Shown here one piece after another: positions 55,190 through 64,000 of a stretch of DNA of 64,000 nucleotides. Position numbers and translations under genes: made by a program. The DNA is from Streptomyces venezuelae (GTDB lineage: Bacteria; Actinomycetota; Actinomycetes; Streptomycetales; Streptomycetaceae): NCBI RefSeq assembly GCF_008642295.1, contig NZ_CP029190.1, positions 5,005,501 to 5,069,500 on the forward strand. Direction: 5' to 3'. The number at the start of each line of letters is the position of its first letter. Positions within the stretch are counted from its first letter, which is position 1. The notes under the pieces were generated by a model. It was not told the origin of the DNA, ran no database searches, and saw nothing but the letters and a program-made list of their open reading frames with translations.

Positions 55190-55224
55190 AACAAGCCCCC
55201 GCGCTTCGGCGCCGGGGCTTGTTT
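55190..55224 (+). terminator. lepA terminator
   Basis: AACAAGCCCC at 55190-55199 pairs with GGGGCTTGTT at 55214-55223, continued after one mismatch by GCG/CGC, and is followed by TTTCG. Confidence 0.85.
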
Positions 55225-55342
55225 CGTTATGAATCGGCAGCTCGCGAGCCCTTAACAGCCGGGCGGACGGCCCCTATCTTGAGTTCTGCTCGATGGTTAC
55301 TCGCCAGTTACACAAGCCCTGCCGCCTGGTCCGGAGGATGTC

Positions 55343-57232
<1,890 letters not shown>

Positions 57233-57265
57233 CCCACTGCGGTCGGGCGGAGCCGGGCGGTGCGG

Positions 57266-57271
57266 GACAAT
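57266..57271 (+). promoter_or_regulatory. -10 element of a probable leaderless hemW promoter
   Basis: GACAAT ends 6 bases before the ATG at 57278. Its first base departs from the usual T. Confidence 0.35.
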
Positions 57272-57277
57272 GGGCTC

Positions 57278-58510
57278 ATGCCTTCCGCACTGCCCGATGG
57301 TGAGCCCATGCCCGAGGACGGGTCGCTGCCGCCGCATGCCCTGGAGGGCGCGGCGGCCCGGCCGCTCGGGTTCTACCTGCACGTCCCCTACTGCGCCACC
57401 CGCTGCGGGTACTGCGACTTCAACACCTACACCGCCACCGAGCTGCGCGGCACCGGCGGGGTGCTGGCCTCCCGGGACAACTACGCCGACACCCTCGTCG
57501 ACGAGGTCCGCCTCGCCCGCAAGGTGCTCGGCGACGACCCGCGCGAGGTGCGGACCGTCTTCGTCGGCGGCGGTACGCCCACCCTGCTGGCCGCCGCCGA
57601 CCTGGTCCGGATGCTCGCGGCGATCCGCGACGAGTTCGGCCTGGCGGCCGACGCCGAGGTGACCACCGAGGCCAATCCGGAATCCGTCACCCCCGCGTAC
57701 CTGGCGGAGCTGCGGGCCGGCGGCTTCAACCGGATCTCCTTCGGCATGCAGAGCGCCCGGCAGCACGTCCTGAAGATCCTGGACCGCACCCACACCCCGG
57801 GGCGCCCCGAGGCCTGCGTGGCGGAGGCGCGGGCGGCCGGCTTCGAGCACGTCAACCTGGACCTGATCTACGGCACGCCCGGCGAGTCCGACGAGGACTG
57901 GCGGGCCTCCCTGGCGGCGGCGATCGGCGCCGGGCCCGACCACATCAGCGCGTACGCCCTGATCGTGGAGGAGGGCACCCAGCTGGCCCGCCGGATCCGC
58001 CGCGGCGAGGTCCCGATGACCGACGACGACGTGCATGCCGACCGCTACCTGATCGCCGACGAGGCGATGAGGGAGGCGGGCTATGACTGGTACGAGGTCT
58101 CGAACTGGGCCACCACCGAGGCCGGCCGCTGCCTGCACAACGAGCTGTACTGGCGCGGGGCCGACTGGTGGGGCGCGGGCCCCGGCGCCCACAGCCACGT
58201 CGGCGGGGTCCGGTGGTGGAACGTGAAGCACCCCGGCGCGTACGCCGCAGCGCTCGCGGAGGGCCGCTCCCCGGGCGCCGGCCGTGAGCTGCTCTCCGAG
58301 GAGGACCGCCGGGTCGAGCGCATCCTGCTGGAGCTCCGGCTGGTCTCCGGCTGCCCGCTGTCCCTGCTGGCCCCCGCCGGCCTCGCGGCCTCCCGCCGCG
58401 CCCTGGCCGACGGCCTGCTGGAACCGGGCCCGTACGAGGCGGGGAGCGCCGTCCTCACCCTGCGCGGCCGGCTGCTGGCCGACGCGGTGGTCCGCGACCT
58501 GGTGGACTGA
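57278..58510 (+). CDS. hemW: HemW-like radical SAM heme chaperone
   Basis: 410 aa. The radical SAM motif is C39-ATR-C43-GY-C46-DFNTYT, the HemW variant with a Tyr before the third Cys. VFVGGGTPTLL, EANPESVTPAYLAELRAGGFNRISFGMQS and HVNLDLIYGTPGES follow. A C-terminal HemN-like winged domain ends the protein. These proteins bind heme and were long misannotated as coproporphyrinogen oxidase HemN. The ATG at 57278 is chosen because a -10-like hexamer ends 6 bases upstream; a GTG at 57260 is in frame. Confidence 0.93.
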   Translation: MPSALPDGEPMPEDGSLPPHALEGAAARPLGFYLHVPYCATRCGYCDFNTYTATELRGTGGVLASRDNYADTLVDEVRLARKVLGDDPREVRTVFVGGGTPTLLAAADLVRMLAAIRDEFGLAADAEVTTEANPESVTPAYLAELRAGGFNRISFGMQSARQHVLKILDRTHTPGRPEACVAEARAAGFEHVNLDLIYGTPGESDEDWRASLAAAIGAGPDHISAYALIVEEGTQLARRIRRGEVPMTDDDVHADRYLIADEAMREAGYDWYEVSNWATTEAGRCLHNELYWRGADWWGAGPGAHSHVGGVRWWNVKHPGAYAAALAEGRSPGAGRELLSEEDRRVERILLELRLVSGCPLSLLAPAGLAASRRALADGLLEPGPYEAGSAVLTLRGRLLADAVVRDLVD

Positions 58511-58614
58511 TCACTCGCCGGAGTGAATACCTGCGGAATCCGGAGGTCGCTGCTTACGCTGGTCCTAGGCTGCCCGCCGTAAGCGACGGCGGCGGAACGC
58601 GGAGGACCACGGAG

Positions 58615-59202
58615 ATGACCGCTGTGGATGACCGGCTGATCACGGATGCCGCGCAGGTCTTCGAGGACTTCGAGGTCCCCGAGGGCTTCAAGGCTGAGCT
58701 CCTCAGGGGGGACATCGTGATGATGGCCGGGCCCGACCGGGTCCACAACAGGATCGTGCTGTCCGTGCTGTATCAGATCCCACGTGATCGCTGGGAGCCG
58801 CTCCAGACCCAGGACATCGCGATCCCCGGAGAGAGCAGCGAGCCCCAGCCCGACCTCGTCGTGCTGGAGCTCGGCAGCGAGCCGGGGCCGGGGCGGCTCA
58901 TCCCGGCACCCGCCATCGCCCTGCTGGTCGAGGTGGTGTCCAAGAACAGCGCCGACGCGGACTACGGCATCAAGCGGTCCATGTACGCGGCGGGCAAGGT
59001 TCCCGCCTACCTGATCATCGATCCGTTCGAGGCCGAGTGCATGCTGCTCACCGAGCCCACCGGTACGGGCGAGGACGCCGATTACGAAGTCGAGCGGACA
59101 TCCAAGTTCGGCGCCCCGGTCCCGCTGGACGTGCTCGGCATCGAGCTGGACACCAGCGGATTCGGCACCCTGCCCAAGTTCAAGCGGCACCGCCGACCGT
59201 AA
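58615..59202 (+). CDS. Uma2-family (DUF820) putative endonuclease
   Basis: 195 aa PD-(D/E)XK-like fold. Key segments are KAELLRGDIVMMAGPDRVHNRI, SSEPQPDLVVLEL (metal Asp) and IALLVEVVSKNSADADYGIKRSMYAAGKVPAYLIID (Glu and Lys of the active site). Such genes are multiplied in streptomycetes and cyanobacteria; their role is unknown. GGAG lies right before the ATG at 58615. The end overlaps the convergent DUF3097 gene by 23 bases. Confidence 0.88.
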   Translation: MTAVDDRLITDAAQVFEDFEVPEGFKAELLRGDIVMMAGPDRVHNRIVLSVLYQIPRDRWEPLQTQDIAIPGESSEPQPDLVVLELGSEPGPGRLIPAPAIALLVEVVSKNSADADYGIKRSMYAAGKVPAYLIIDPFEAECMLLTEPTGTGEDADYEVERTSKFGAPVPLDVLGIELDTSGFGTLPKFKRHRRP

Positions 59203-59992
59203 CGAAGTCGATCAGCTCCTCCACCCGCCCCAGCAGGGCCGGCTCCAGGTCCTGGTAGGACCGGACCCGAGACAGGATGTGCTGCCAGGCCGCGCCCGTG
59301 TTCTCAGGCCAGCCCAGCGCCCGGCAGATGCCCGTCTTCCAGTCCTGCCCCCGCGGGACCACCGGCCAGGCCGGGATCCCCAGGGCGGACGGCTTCACCG
59401 CCTGCCAGACGTCGACGTACGGGTGGCCCACCACCAGGACGTCCGGCCCCGTCACCGAAGCCGCCAGCCGGGACTCCTTCGACCCCGGGACCAGATGGTC
59501 CACCAAGATGCCCAGCCGTGCGTCCGCCGCCGGGGCGAATTCCGCCACGATCGCCGGAAGATCGTCCACCCCCGACAGGTACTCCACGACCACGCCCTCG
59601 ATCCGCAGGTCGTCGCCCCACACCCGCTCCACCAGCTCCGCGTCGTGGCGGCCCTCCACGTAGATGCGGCCCGCCCGCGCCACCCGCGCCCGGGCCCCGG
59701 GCACGGCCAGCGAACCGGAGGCGGTCCGGCGGGGCGCCGACGGGGCCGCACGGGACGGGCGGACCAGGGTCACCACCGCGCCCTCCAGCAGGAAGCCGCG
59801 CGGCTCCAGCGGGAAGACGCGCCGCTTGCCGAAGCGGTCCTCCAGGGTGACCGTGCCGGCCTCGCAGGCCACCACCGCGCCGCAGAACTCCGTACCCGCG
59901 ACCTCGACCACCAGATCGGGCTCGGCGGCCACCTCCGGCACCGGCTTGGGGCGCTTCCACGCGGGGGTCAGATCGGGGGAGTACTCACGCAT
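59180..59992 (-). CDS. DUF3097-family protein
   Basis: 270 aa actinobacterial protein of unknown function. It begins MREYSPDLTPAWKRPKPVPE. Then come a small beta domain (VEVAGTEFCGAVVACEAGTVTLEDRFGKRRVFPL) and a Toprim-like part: GRIYVEGRHDAELVERVWGDDLR with its Glu, and LGILVDHLVPGSKESRLA and VLVVGHPYVDVWQAVKP with Asp residues. A nuclease- or primase-like metal site is possible. The ATG at 59992 has TACCCT 7 bases upstream (leaderless). The stop overlaps the Uma2 gene end. Confidence 0.88.
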   Translation of the reverse strand: MREYSPDLTPAWKRPKPVPEVAAEPDLVVEVAGTEFCGAVVACEAGTVTLEDRFGKRRVFPLEPRGFLLEGAVVTLVRPSRAAPSAPRRTASGSLAVPGARARVARAGRIYVEGRHDAELVERVWGDDLRIEGVVVEYLSGVDDLPAIVAEFAPAADARLGILVDHLVPGSKESRLAASVTGPDVLVVGHPYVDVWQAVKPSALGIPAWPVVPRGQDWKTGICRALGWPENTGAAWQHILSRVRSYQDLEPALLGRVEELIDFVTVGGAA

Positions 59993-59999
59993 CCGGCCG

Positions 60000-60005
60000 A
60001 GGGTA
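60000..60005 (-). promoter_or_regulatory. -10 element of a probable leaderless promoter
   Basis: On the minus strand TACCCT ends 7 bases before the DUF3097 ATG at 59992. Confidence 0.45.
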
Positions 60006-60023
60006 GGGGCAGCGGGCGGCCGA

Positions 60024-60755
60024 TCAAGCCGACACGCCGAACCGGGCCGCCAGTGTGGCGCGTTGCGCACGGACGAAGGCCGCATCGACCACCGCCCCGT
60101 GCCCGGGAACGTACAGCGCGTCGTCGCCGCCCAGCGCGAGCAGCCGGTCCAGCGCCGCCGGCCACTGTGCAGTGACCGCGTCCGGGCCCGCCTGCGGCTC
60201 CCCCGACTCCTCGACCAGGTCCCCGCAGAAGACCACCTCCCGGCCGCCACCGGGCACGAACACCGCCAGGTCGTGCCGGGTGTGGCCGGGCCCCACGTTC
60301 GCCAGCAGCACCTGCACCCCGCCCAGCTCCAGCGTCCACTCGCCGGACACCAGGTGGCGGGGCGGGCGCAGCAGGTCCGCCGATTCGGTGGCGTCCGCCT
60401 CCGGCAGGCCTTGCCGGACCGCGTCCGAACGGAGTTCCTCCCGCCCCGCCGCAGTGCCGAGCACGGTCTCCAGGCCGACCGCCCCGAAGACTTCGGCGCC
60501 CGCGAAGGCCGCCACCCCCAGCACATGGTCGAAATGTTCGTGTGTGAATGCGATATGGGTCACCCGGCGACCGGTCAGCCGCTCCGCCTCGGCCCGCAGC
60601 CCGGCCCCCTCCCGGACACTCGATCCGGGGTCGACCAGCAGCACCGCATCGTCTCCCACCACCAGTCCCACCGTGCAGTCCCACCCCGGGAGCCGTCTCC
60701 GGCCGGCCCGTCCGGTGAGCCGTTCCCAGCCCGCCTCTTCCCATTGCACGTCCAT
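60024..60755 (-). CDS. MBL-fold metallo-hydrolase
   Basis: 243 aa metallo-beta-lactamase fold. The zinc motif is H72-E-H74-F-D76-H77 (FTHEHFDHVLG); further ligands are in NVGPGHTRHDLAVFV and FCGDLVEE; a late His is in YVPGHGAVVDAAF. No signal peptide, so it is cytoplasmic and acts on an unknown ester or thioester. The ATG at 60755 is preceded by TAGCGT at 6 bases (leaderless). It diverges from hrcA. Confidence 0.88.
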   Translation of the reverse strand: MDVQWEEAGWERLTGRAGRRRLPGWDCTVGLVVGDDAVLLVDPGSSVREGAGLRAEAERLTGRRVTHIAFTHEHFDHVLGVAAFAGAEVFGAVGLETVLGTAAGREELRSDAVRQGLPEADATESADLLRPPRHLVSGEWTLELGGVQVLLANVGPGHTRHDLAVFVPGGGREVVFCGDLVEESGEPQAGPDAVTAQWPAALDRLLALGGDDALYVPGHGAVVDAAFVRAQRATLAARFGVSA

Positions 60756-60761
60756 GACGCA

Positions 60762-60767
60762 ACGCTA
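60762..60767 (-). promoter_or_regulatory. -10 element of a probable leaderless promoter
   Basis: On the minus strand TAGCGT ends 6 bases before the MBL-fold ATG at 60755. Confidence 0.45.
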
Positions 60768-60807
60768 CCGTGACGGGCTCCCTTGCCTCCGGTGTACCTG
60801 CCCGCCG

Positions 60808-60853
60808 TACACTGACCGGGGGATCTCTGGCACTCCGACCCTGTGAGTGCCAA
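60808..60853 (+). promoter_or_regulatory. hrcA promoter -10 and CIRCE operator
   Basis: CTGGCACTC at 60827-60835 and GAGTGCCAA at 60845-60853, spaced by 9 bases, form a nearly canonical CIRCE element (consensus TTAGCACTC-N9-GAGTGCTAA). TACACT at 60808-60813 is the -10, so the operator lies right after transcription start. HrcA should repress its own operon here and release it on heat shock. Confidence 0.88.
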
Positions 60854-60961
60854 CCAACGACCACGGAAGACCGCGGCGGGCCGGCCGGACCGGCCGGACC
60901 GGTCGGCCCGGTCAGACATAGAAGGCCCGGAAACCCGACTCACCGTTGGAGGTGGCGCGCG

Positions 60962-61978
60962 ATGCTCAGTGAACGCAGGCTCGAAGTGCTGCGCGCCATC
61001 GTCCAGGACTACGTCGGGACGGAGGAGCCGGTCGGCTCCAAGGCGCTCACCGAACGGCACGCCCTCGGCGTCTCACCCGCCACCGTGCGCAACGACATGG
61101 CCGTGCTGGAGGAGGAGGGCTACATCGCGCAGCCCCACACCAGCGCCGGCCGGATCCCCACCGACAAGGGCTACCGCCTCTTCGTGGACAAGCTGGCCGG
61201 GGTCAAGCCGCTGTCCACCCCCGAGCGGCGGGCCATCCAGAACTTCCTCGACGGCGCCGTCGACCTCGACGACGTGGTCGGCCGGACCGTACGCCTGCTC
61301 GCCCAGCTGACCCGGCAGGTCGCGGTGGTGCAGTACCCCTCGCTGACCCGGTCCACGGTCCGGCACGTCGAGCTGCTCTCGCTCGCGCCCGCCCGGCTGA
61401 TGCTCGTACTGATCACCGACACCGGCCGGGTCGAGCAGCGCATCGTGGACTGCCCCGCGCCCTTCGGTGAGACCTCCCTCACCGATCTGCGGGCCCGGCT
61501 CAACGGCATGGTCGTCGGCCGCCGCTTCGCGGACGTGCCGCAGCTGGTGCAGGACCTGCCCGAATCCTTCGAGGCGGAGGACCGGGCCACCGTCTCCACC
61601 GTCCTCGCCACCCTCCTCGAAACCCTGGTCGAGGAGACCGAGGAGCGGCTGATGATCGGCGGCACCGCCAATCTCACCCGCTTCGGACATGACTTTCCCC
61701 TGACCATCCGGCCGGTGCTCGAGGCCCTTGAGGAACAGGTCGTACTCCTCAAGCTCCTGGGCGAGGCCAACGAGTCGGGGATGACCGTACGCATCGGCCA
61801 CGAGAACGCCTACGAAGGACTCAACTCCACGTCGGTCGTCTCGGTCGGCTACGGTTCGGGCGGCGAAGCAGTCGCCAAACTCGGCGTGGTCGGACCGACC
61901 CGCATGGACTACCCCGGAACGATGGGAGCGGTACGCGCAGTGGCACGTTACGTCGGACAGATCCTGGCGGAGTCGTAA
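60962..61978 (+). CDS. hrcA: Heat-inducible transcription repressor HrcA
   Basis: 338 aa. The winged helix-turn-helix N terminus is [76 protein letters not shown] throughout residues 1-70. The HrcA core contains [30 protein letters not shown] and a C-terminal [33 protein letters not shown]. It binds CIRCE and needs GroEL for activity. GGAGGTGGCGCG precedes the ATG at 60962. dnaJ starts immediately after its TAA. Confidence 0.95.
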   Translation: MLSERRLEVLRAIVQDYVGTEEPVGSKALTERHALGVSPATVRNDMAVLEEEGYIAQPHTSAGRIPTDKGYRLFVDKLAGVKPLSTPERRAIQNFLDGAVDLDDVVGRTVRLLAQLTRQVAVVQYPSLTRSTVRHVELLSLAPARLMLVLITDTGRVEQRIVDCPAPFGETSLTDLRARLNGMVVGRRFADVPQLVQDLPESFEAEDRATVSTVLATLLETLVEETEERLMIGGTANLTRFGHDFPLTIRPVLEALEEQVVLLKLLGEANESGMTVRIGHENAYEGLNSTSVVSVGYGSGGEAVAKLGVVGPTRMDYPGTMGAVRAVARYVGQILAES

Positions 61979-63115
61979 GTGGCCACGGACTACTACGCCG
62001 TTCTCGGCGTGCGCCGCGACGCATCTGCGGACGAGATCAAGAAGGCCTTCCGGCGGCTCGCACGCGAGCTGCACCCGGATGTGAACCCCGATCCCAAGAC
62101 GCAGGAGCGTTTCAAGGAGATCAACGCCGCGTACGAGGTGCTGTCGGACCCGCAGAAGAAGCAGGTCTACGACCTCGGCGGCGACCCGCTGTCCTCCTCG
62201 GGCGGCGGCGGCGCGGGCGGCTTCGGGGCCGGTGGCTTCGGTAACTTCTCGGACATCATGGACGCGTTCTTCGGTACCGCGTCCCAGCGCGGCCCGCGCT
62301 CGCGCACCCGGCGCGGCCAGGACGCGATGATCCGCCTGGACCTGGAGCTGGACGAGGCCGCCTTCGGGACGACCAAGGACATCCAGGTCGACACCGCGAT
62401 CGTGTGCGTGACCTGCTCCGGCGAGGGTGCCGCGCCCGGCACCTCGGCGCAGACCTGCGACATGTGCCGCGGCCGGGGCGAGGTCTCCCAGGTCACCCGG
62501 TCCTTCCTGGGCCAGGTCATGACCTCGCGGCCGTGCCCGCAGTGCCAGGGCTTCGGCACCGTGGTCCCGACCCCGTGCCCCGAGTGCGCGGGCGACGGCC
62601 GGGTCCGCTCCCGCCGCAACCTGACGGTCAAGATCCCCGCCGGTGTCGAGAACGGCACCCGGATCCAGCTGTCGGGCGAGGGCGAGGTCGGCCCCGGCGG
62701 CGGCCCCGCCGGCGATCTGTACGTGGAGATCCACGAGCTGCCGCATCCGGTCTTCCAGCGGCGCGGGGACGACCTGCACTGCACGGTGACCATTCCGATG
62801 ACAGCGGCGGCACTGGGCACCAAATGCCCGCTGGAGACGCTGGACGGCATGGAGGAGATCGACATCCGGCCCGGTACCGGGTCCGGCCAGTCGATCCCGC
62901 TGCACGGCCGCGGTGTGACCCACCTGCGCGGCGGCGGGCGCGGCGACCTGATCGTCCACGTCGAGGTCACCACCCCGGCCAAGCTGGACGCCCAGCAGGA
63001 GGACCTGCTGCGCCAGCTGGCGAAGCTGCGCGGCGAGGAGCGGCCCATGGGGCAGTTCGCGCCGGGCCAGCAGGGGCTGTTCAGCCGGCTGAAGGACGCG
63101 TTCAACGGCCGCTGA
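61979..63115 (+). CDS. dnaJ: Chaperone DnaJ (DnaJ2, HrcA-linked)
   Basis: 378 aa type I J-protein. J domain residues 1-68 with H32-P33-D34; Gly/Phe linker ([18 protein letters not shown]); zinc domain with four CxxCxGxG units (CVTCSGEG from C143, [24 protein letters not shown]). The C-terminal substrate-binding domains contain [20 protein letters not shown]. The GTG at 61979 abuts the hrcA stop without a gap. The operon is under CIRCE control; a second dnaJ normally sits with dnaK elsewhere. Confidence 0.96.
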   Translation: MATDYYAVLGVRRDASADEIKKAFRRLARELHPDVNPDPKTQERFKEINAAYEVLSDPQKKQVYDLGGDPLSSSGGGGAGGFGAGGFGNFSDIMDAFFGTASQRGPRSRTRRGQDAMIRLDLELDEAAFGTTKDIQVDTAIVCVTCSGEGAAPGTSAQTCDMCRGRGEVSQVTRSFLGQVMTSRPCPQCQGFGTVVPTPCPECAGDGRVRSRRNLTVKIPAGVENGTRIQLSGEGEVGPGGGPAGDLYVEIHELPHPVFQRRGDDLHCTVTIPMTAAALGTKCPLETLDGMEEIDIRPGTGSGQSIPLHGRGVTHLRGGGRGDLIVHVEVTTPAKLDAQQEDLLRQLAKLRGEERPMGQFAPGQQGLFSRLKDAFNGR

Positions 63116-63207
63116 CGCGCGCCGCCCACGCCGTGGCTGGCCGGTTACGCAACCGGACTATGCCAGGCGAATTGTGTGATTCGGTCTGGTGCGGGGGACA
63201 TGGCACG

Positions 63208-64000
63208 ATGCAGCTCATGTCCTCCGCGCTGAACGGTCTCTGCCCCTACCCGATCGTGCAGGCTCCCATGGCGGGCGGAGGTTCCTGCCCGCCGCTCGCC
63301 GCAGCCGTCTCCGCGGCCGGCGGGCTCGGCTTCCTGGCCGGCGGCTACAAGACCGCCGACGGCATGTACCAGGAGATCAAACTGCTGCGCGGGCTCACCC
63401 GGCGGCCGTTCGGCGTCAATCTCTTCATGCCGCAGACCGCCCAGGTGGACCCGGCCGCCGTCGAGGCCTACCGGGGCCAGCTCGCGGGCGAGGCCAGCTG
63501 GTACGAGGTCTCCCTCGCGGACGATGACATCGTTGGCACCAGCGACGACGGCTATGACGCAAAACTGGCCATTCTCACCGAGGACCCGGTCCCGGTCGTC
63601 TCCTTCACCTTCGGCTGCCCCTCGCCCGAGGCCCTCGGCCGCCTCCGCGCGGCCGGCACCCGCACCGTGGTCACCGTCACCTCCGTCGAGGAGGCCCGGG
63701 CCGCGCAGGCGGCCGGCGCGGACATCCTCTGCGTCCAGGGGATCGAGGCCGGCGGCCACCAGGGCACCCACCGGGACGACCCGGAGGCCGACTTCACCGG
63801 TGTGGGCCTGCTGTCGCTGGTCGGGCAGGTACGGGAGGCCGTGGCGCTGCCCATCGTCGCGGCCGGCGGGCTGATGCGCGGCTCGCAGATCGCCGGGGTG
63901 CTCGCGGCGGGGGCGGACGCGGCCCAGCTGGGCACGGCCTTCCTGGCCTGCCCGGAGTCCGGGGCGCACGCCCTGCACAAGAAGGCCCTGACCGACCCCC
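63208..64000 (+). CDS. Nitronate monooxygenase-like FMN enzyme (truncated by window end)
   Basis: 264 codons visible, C terminus missing. TIM-barrel FMN protein of the 2-nitropropane dioxygenase family: YPIVQAPMAGGGSCPPLAAAVSAAGGLGFLAGGY at the N terminus, FGVNLFMPQTAQVD, VVSFTFGCPS, and the active-site segment VQGIEAGGHQGTHRDD with the catalytic His. AAGGLMRGSQIAGVLAAGADAAQLGTAFLACPES binds the FMN phosphate. ATG 63208 (GGGGGA 9 bases upstream) or 63217 may be the start. It probably detoxifies alkyl nitronates such as propionate 3-nitronate. Confidence 0.9.
   Translation, partial: MQLMSSALNGLCPYPIVQAPMAGGGSCPPLAAAVSAAGGLGFLAGGYKTADGMYQEIKLLRGLTRRPFGVNLFMPQTAQVDPAAVEAYRGQLAGEASWYEVSLADDDIVGTSDDGYDAKLAILTEDPVPVVSFTFGCPSPEALGRLRAAGTRTVVTVTSVEEARAAQAAGADILCVQGIEAGGHQGTHRDDPEADFTGVGLLSLVGQVREAVALPIVAAGGLMRGSQIAGVLAAGADAAQLGTAFLACPESGAHALHKKALTDP

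Overview
The window is chromosomal DNA of a Streptomyces or a close relative. The evidence is the very high G+C content, the strong third-codon-position G/C bias, the frequent GTG starts, and gene families and gene order typical of streptomycete core chromosomes: mreCD-pbp2-rodA, rne-rplU-rpmA-obg, proB/proA, nadD-LCP-rsfS, leuS, comEA-comEC, holA, rpsT/lepA, hemW, hrcA-dnaJ. From memory, this order follows the S. coelicolor segment running from the mre cluster to hrcA-dnaJ2; I could not check that here.

Layout. 1-4194: end of the mre cell-shape/spore-wall cluster (mreC end, mreD, a class B PBP, a RodA-type SEDS polymerase). 4288-5801: a CYTH-CHAD protein broken by a one-base frameshift. 5879-11749: two radical-SAM-linked genes that normally sit together, separated here by a serine recombinase, a VapBC toxin-antitoxin pair and a repeat-rich membrane-like protein. 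11983-18288: a very large RNase E/G with a recent internal duplication, ribosomal proteins L21 and L27, and Obg. 18321-26593: a wall glycopolymer cassette (GT2, GalE, GT4, TagF-like polymerase, GtrB/GtrA pair). 26680-36833: proline synthesis (ProB, ProA), two related actinobacterial membrane proteins, an M48 protease, NadD, an LCP ligase, RsfS and a histidine phosphatase. 36959-40756: two identical tRNA-Ala(GGC) genes, and leuS preceded by a leucine-containing leader peptide and an intrinsic terminator. 40917-48536: envelope protein, DegV, the DNA uptake genes comEA/comEC, YceI, and HolA. 48676-52542: an accessory island between holA and rpsT. 52844-64000: rpsT, lepA, an acyl-CoA ligase, hemW, small enzymes, CIRCE-hrcA-dnaJ, and a truncated nitronate monooxygenase.

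Functional themes. PBP2/RodA/MreCD, the glycopolymer cassette and the LCP ligase together suggest coordinated peptidoglycan and secondary-wall-polymer assembly. A second theme is RNA and translation (RNase E, L21, L27, Obg, RsfS, LepA, S20, LeuRS, tRNA-Ala).

The most interesting region is the island at 48.7-52.5 kb. On the minus strand, six very small or medium genes follow one another with 4-base ATGA/GTGA overlaps and end in a PIMT-like methyltransferase. The gene just before the methyltransferase encodes a 35-residue Pro-rich peptide with a strong ribosome binding site and Asn-Gly and Asp-Gly sites. Divergent from it are an XRE regulator and a class IV (CYTH) cyclase-like protein. I propose it as a candidate peptide-modification system; that is inference.

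Three genes (CYTH-CHAD, comEC, and one gene of the island) need a one-base correction in a G/C run to read through or stop normally, so sequencing error must be weighed against real decay. Two genes appear to start with CTG. At least twelve start codons sit 6-8 bases after a -10 hexamer, which suggests leaderless transcripts.
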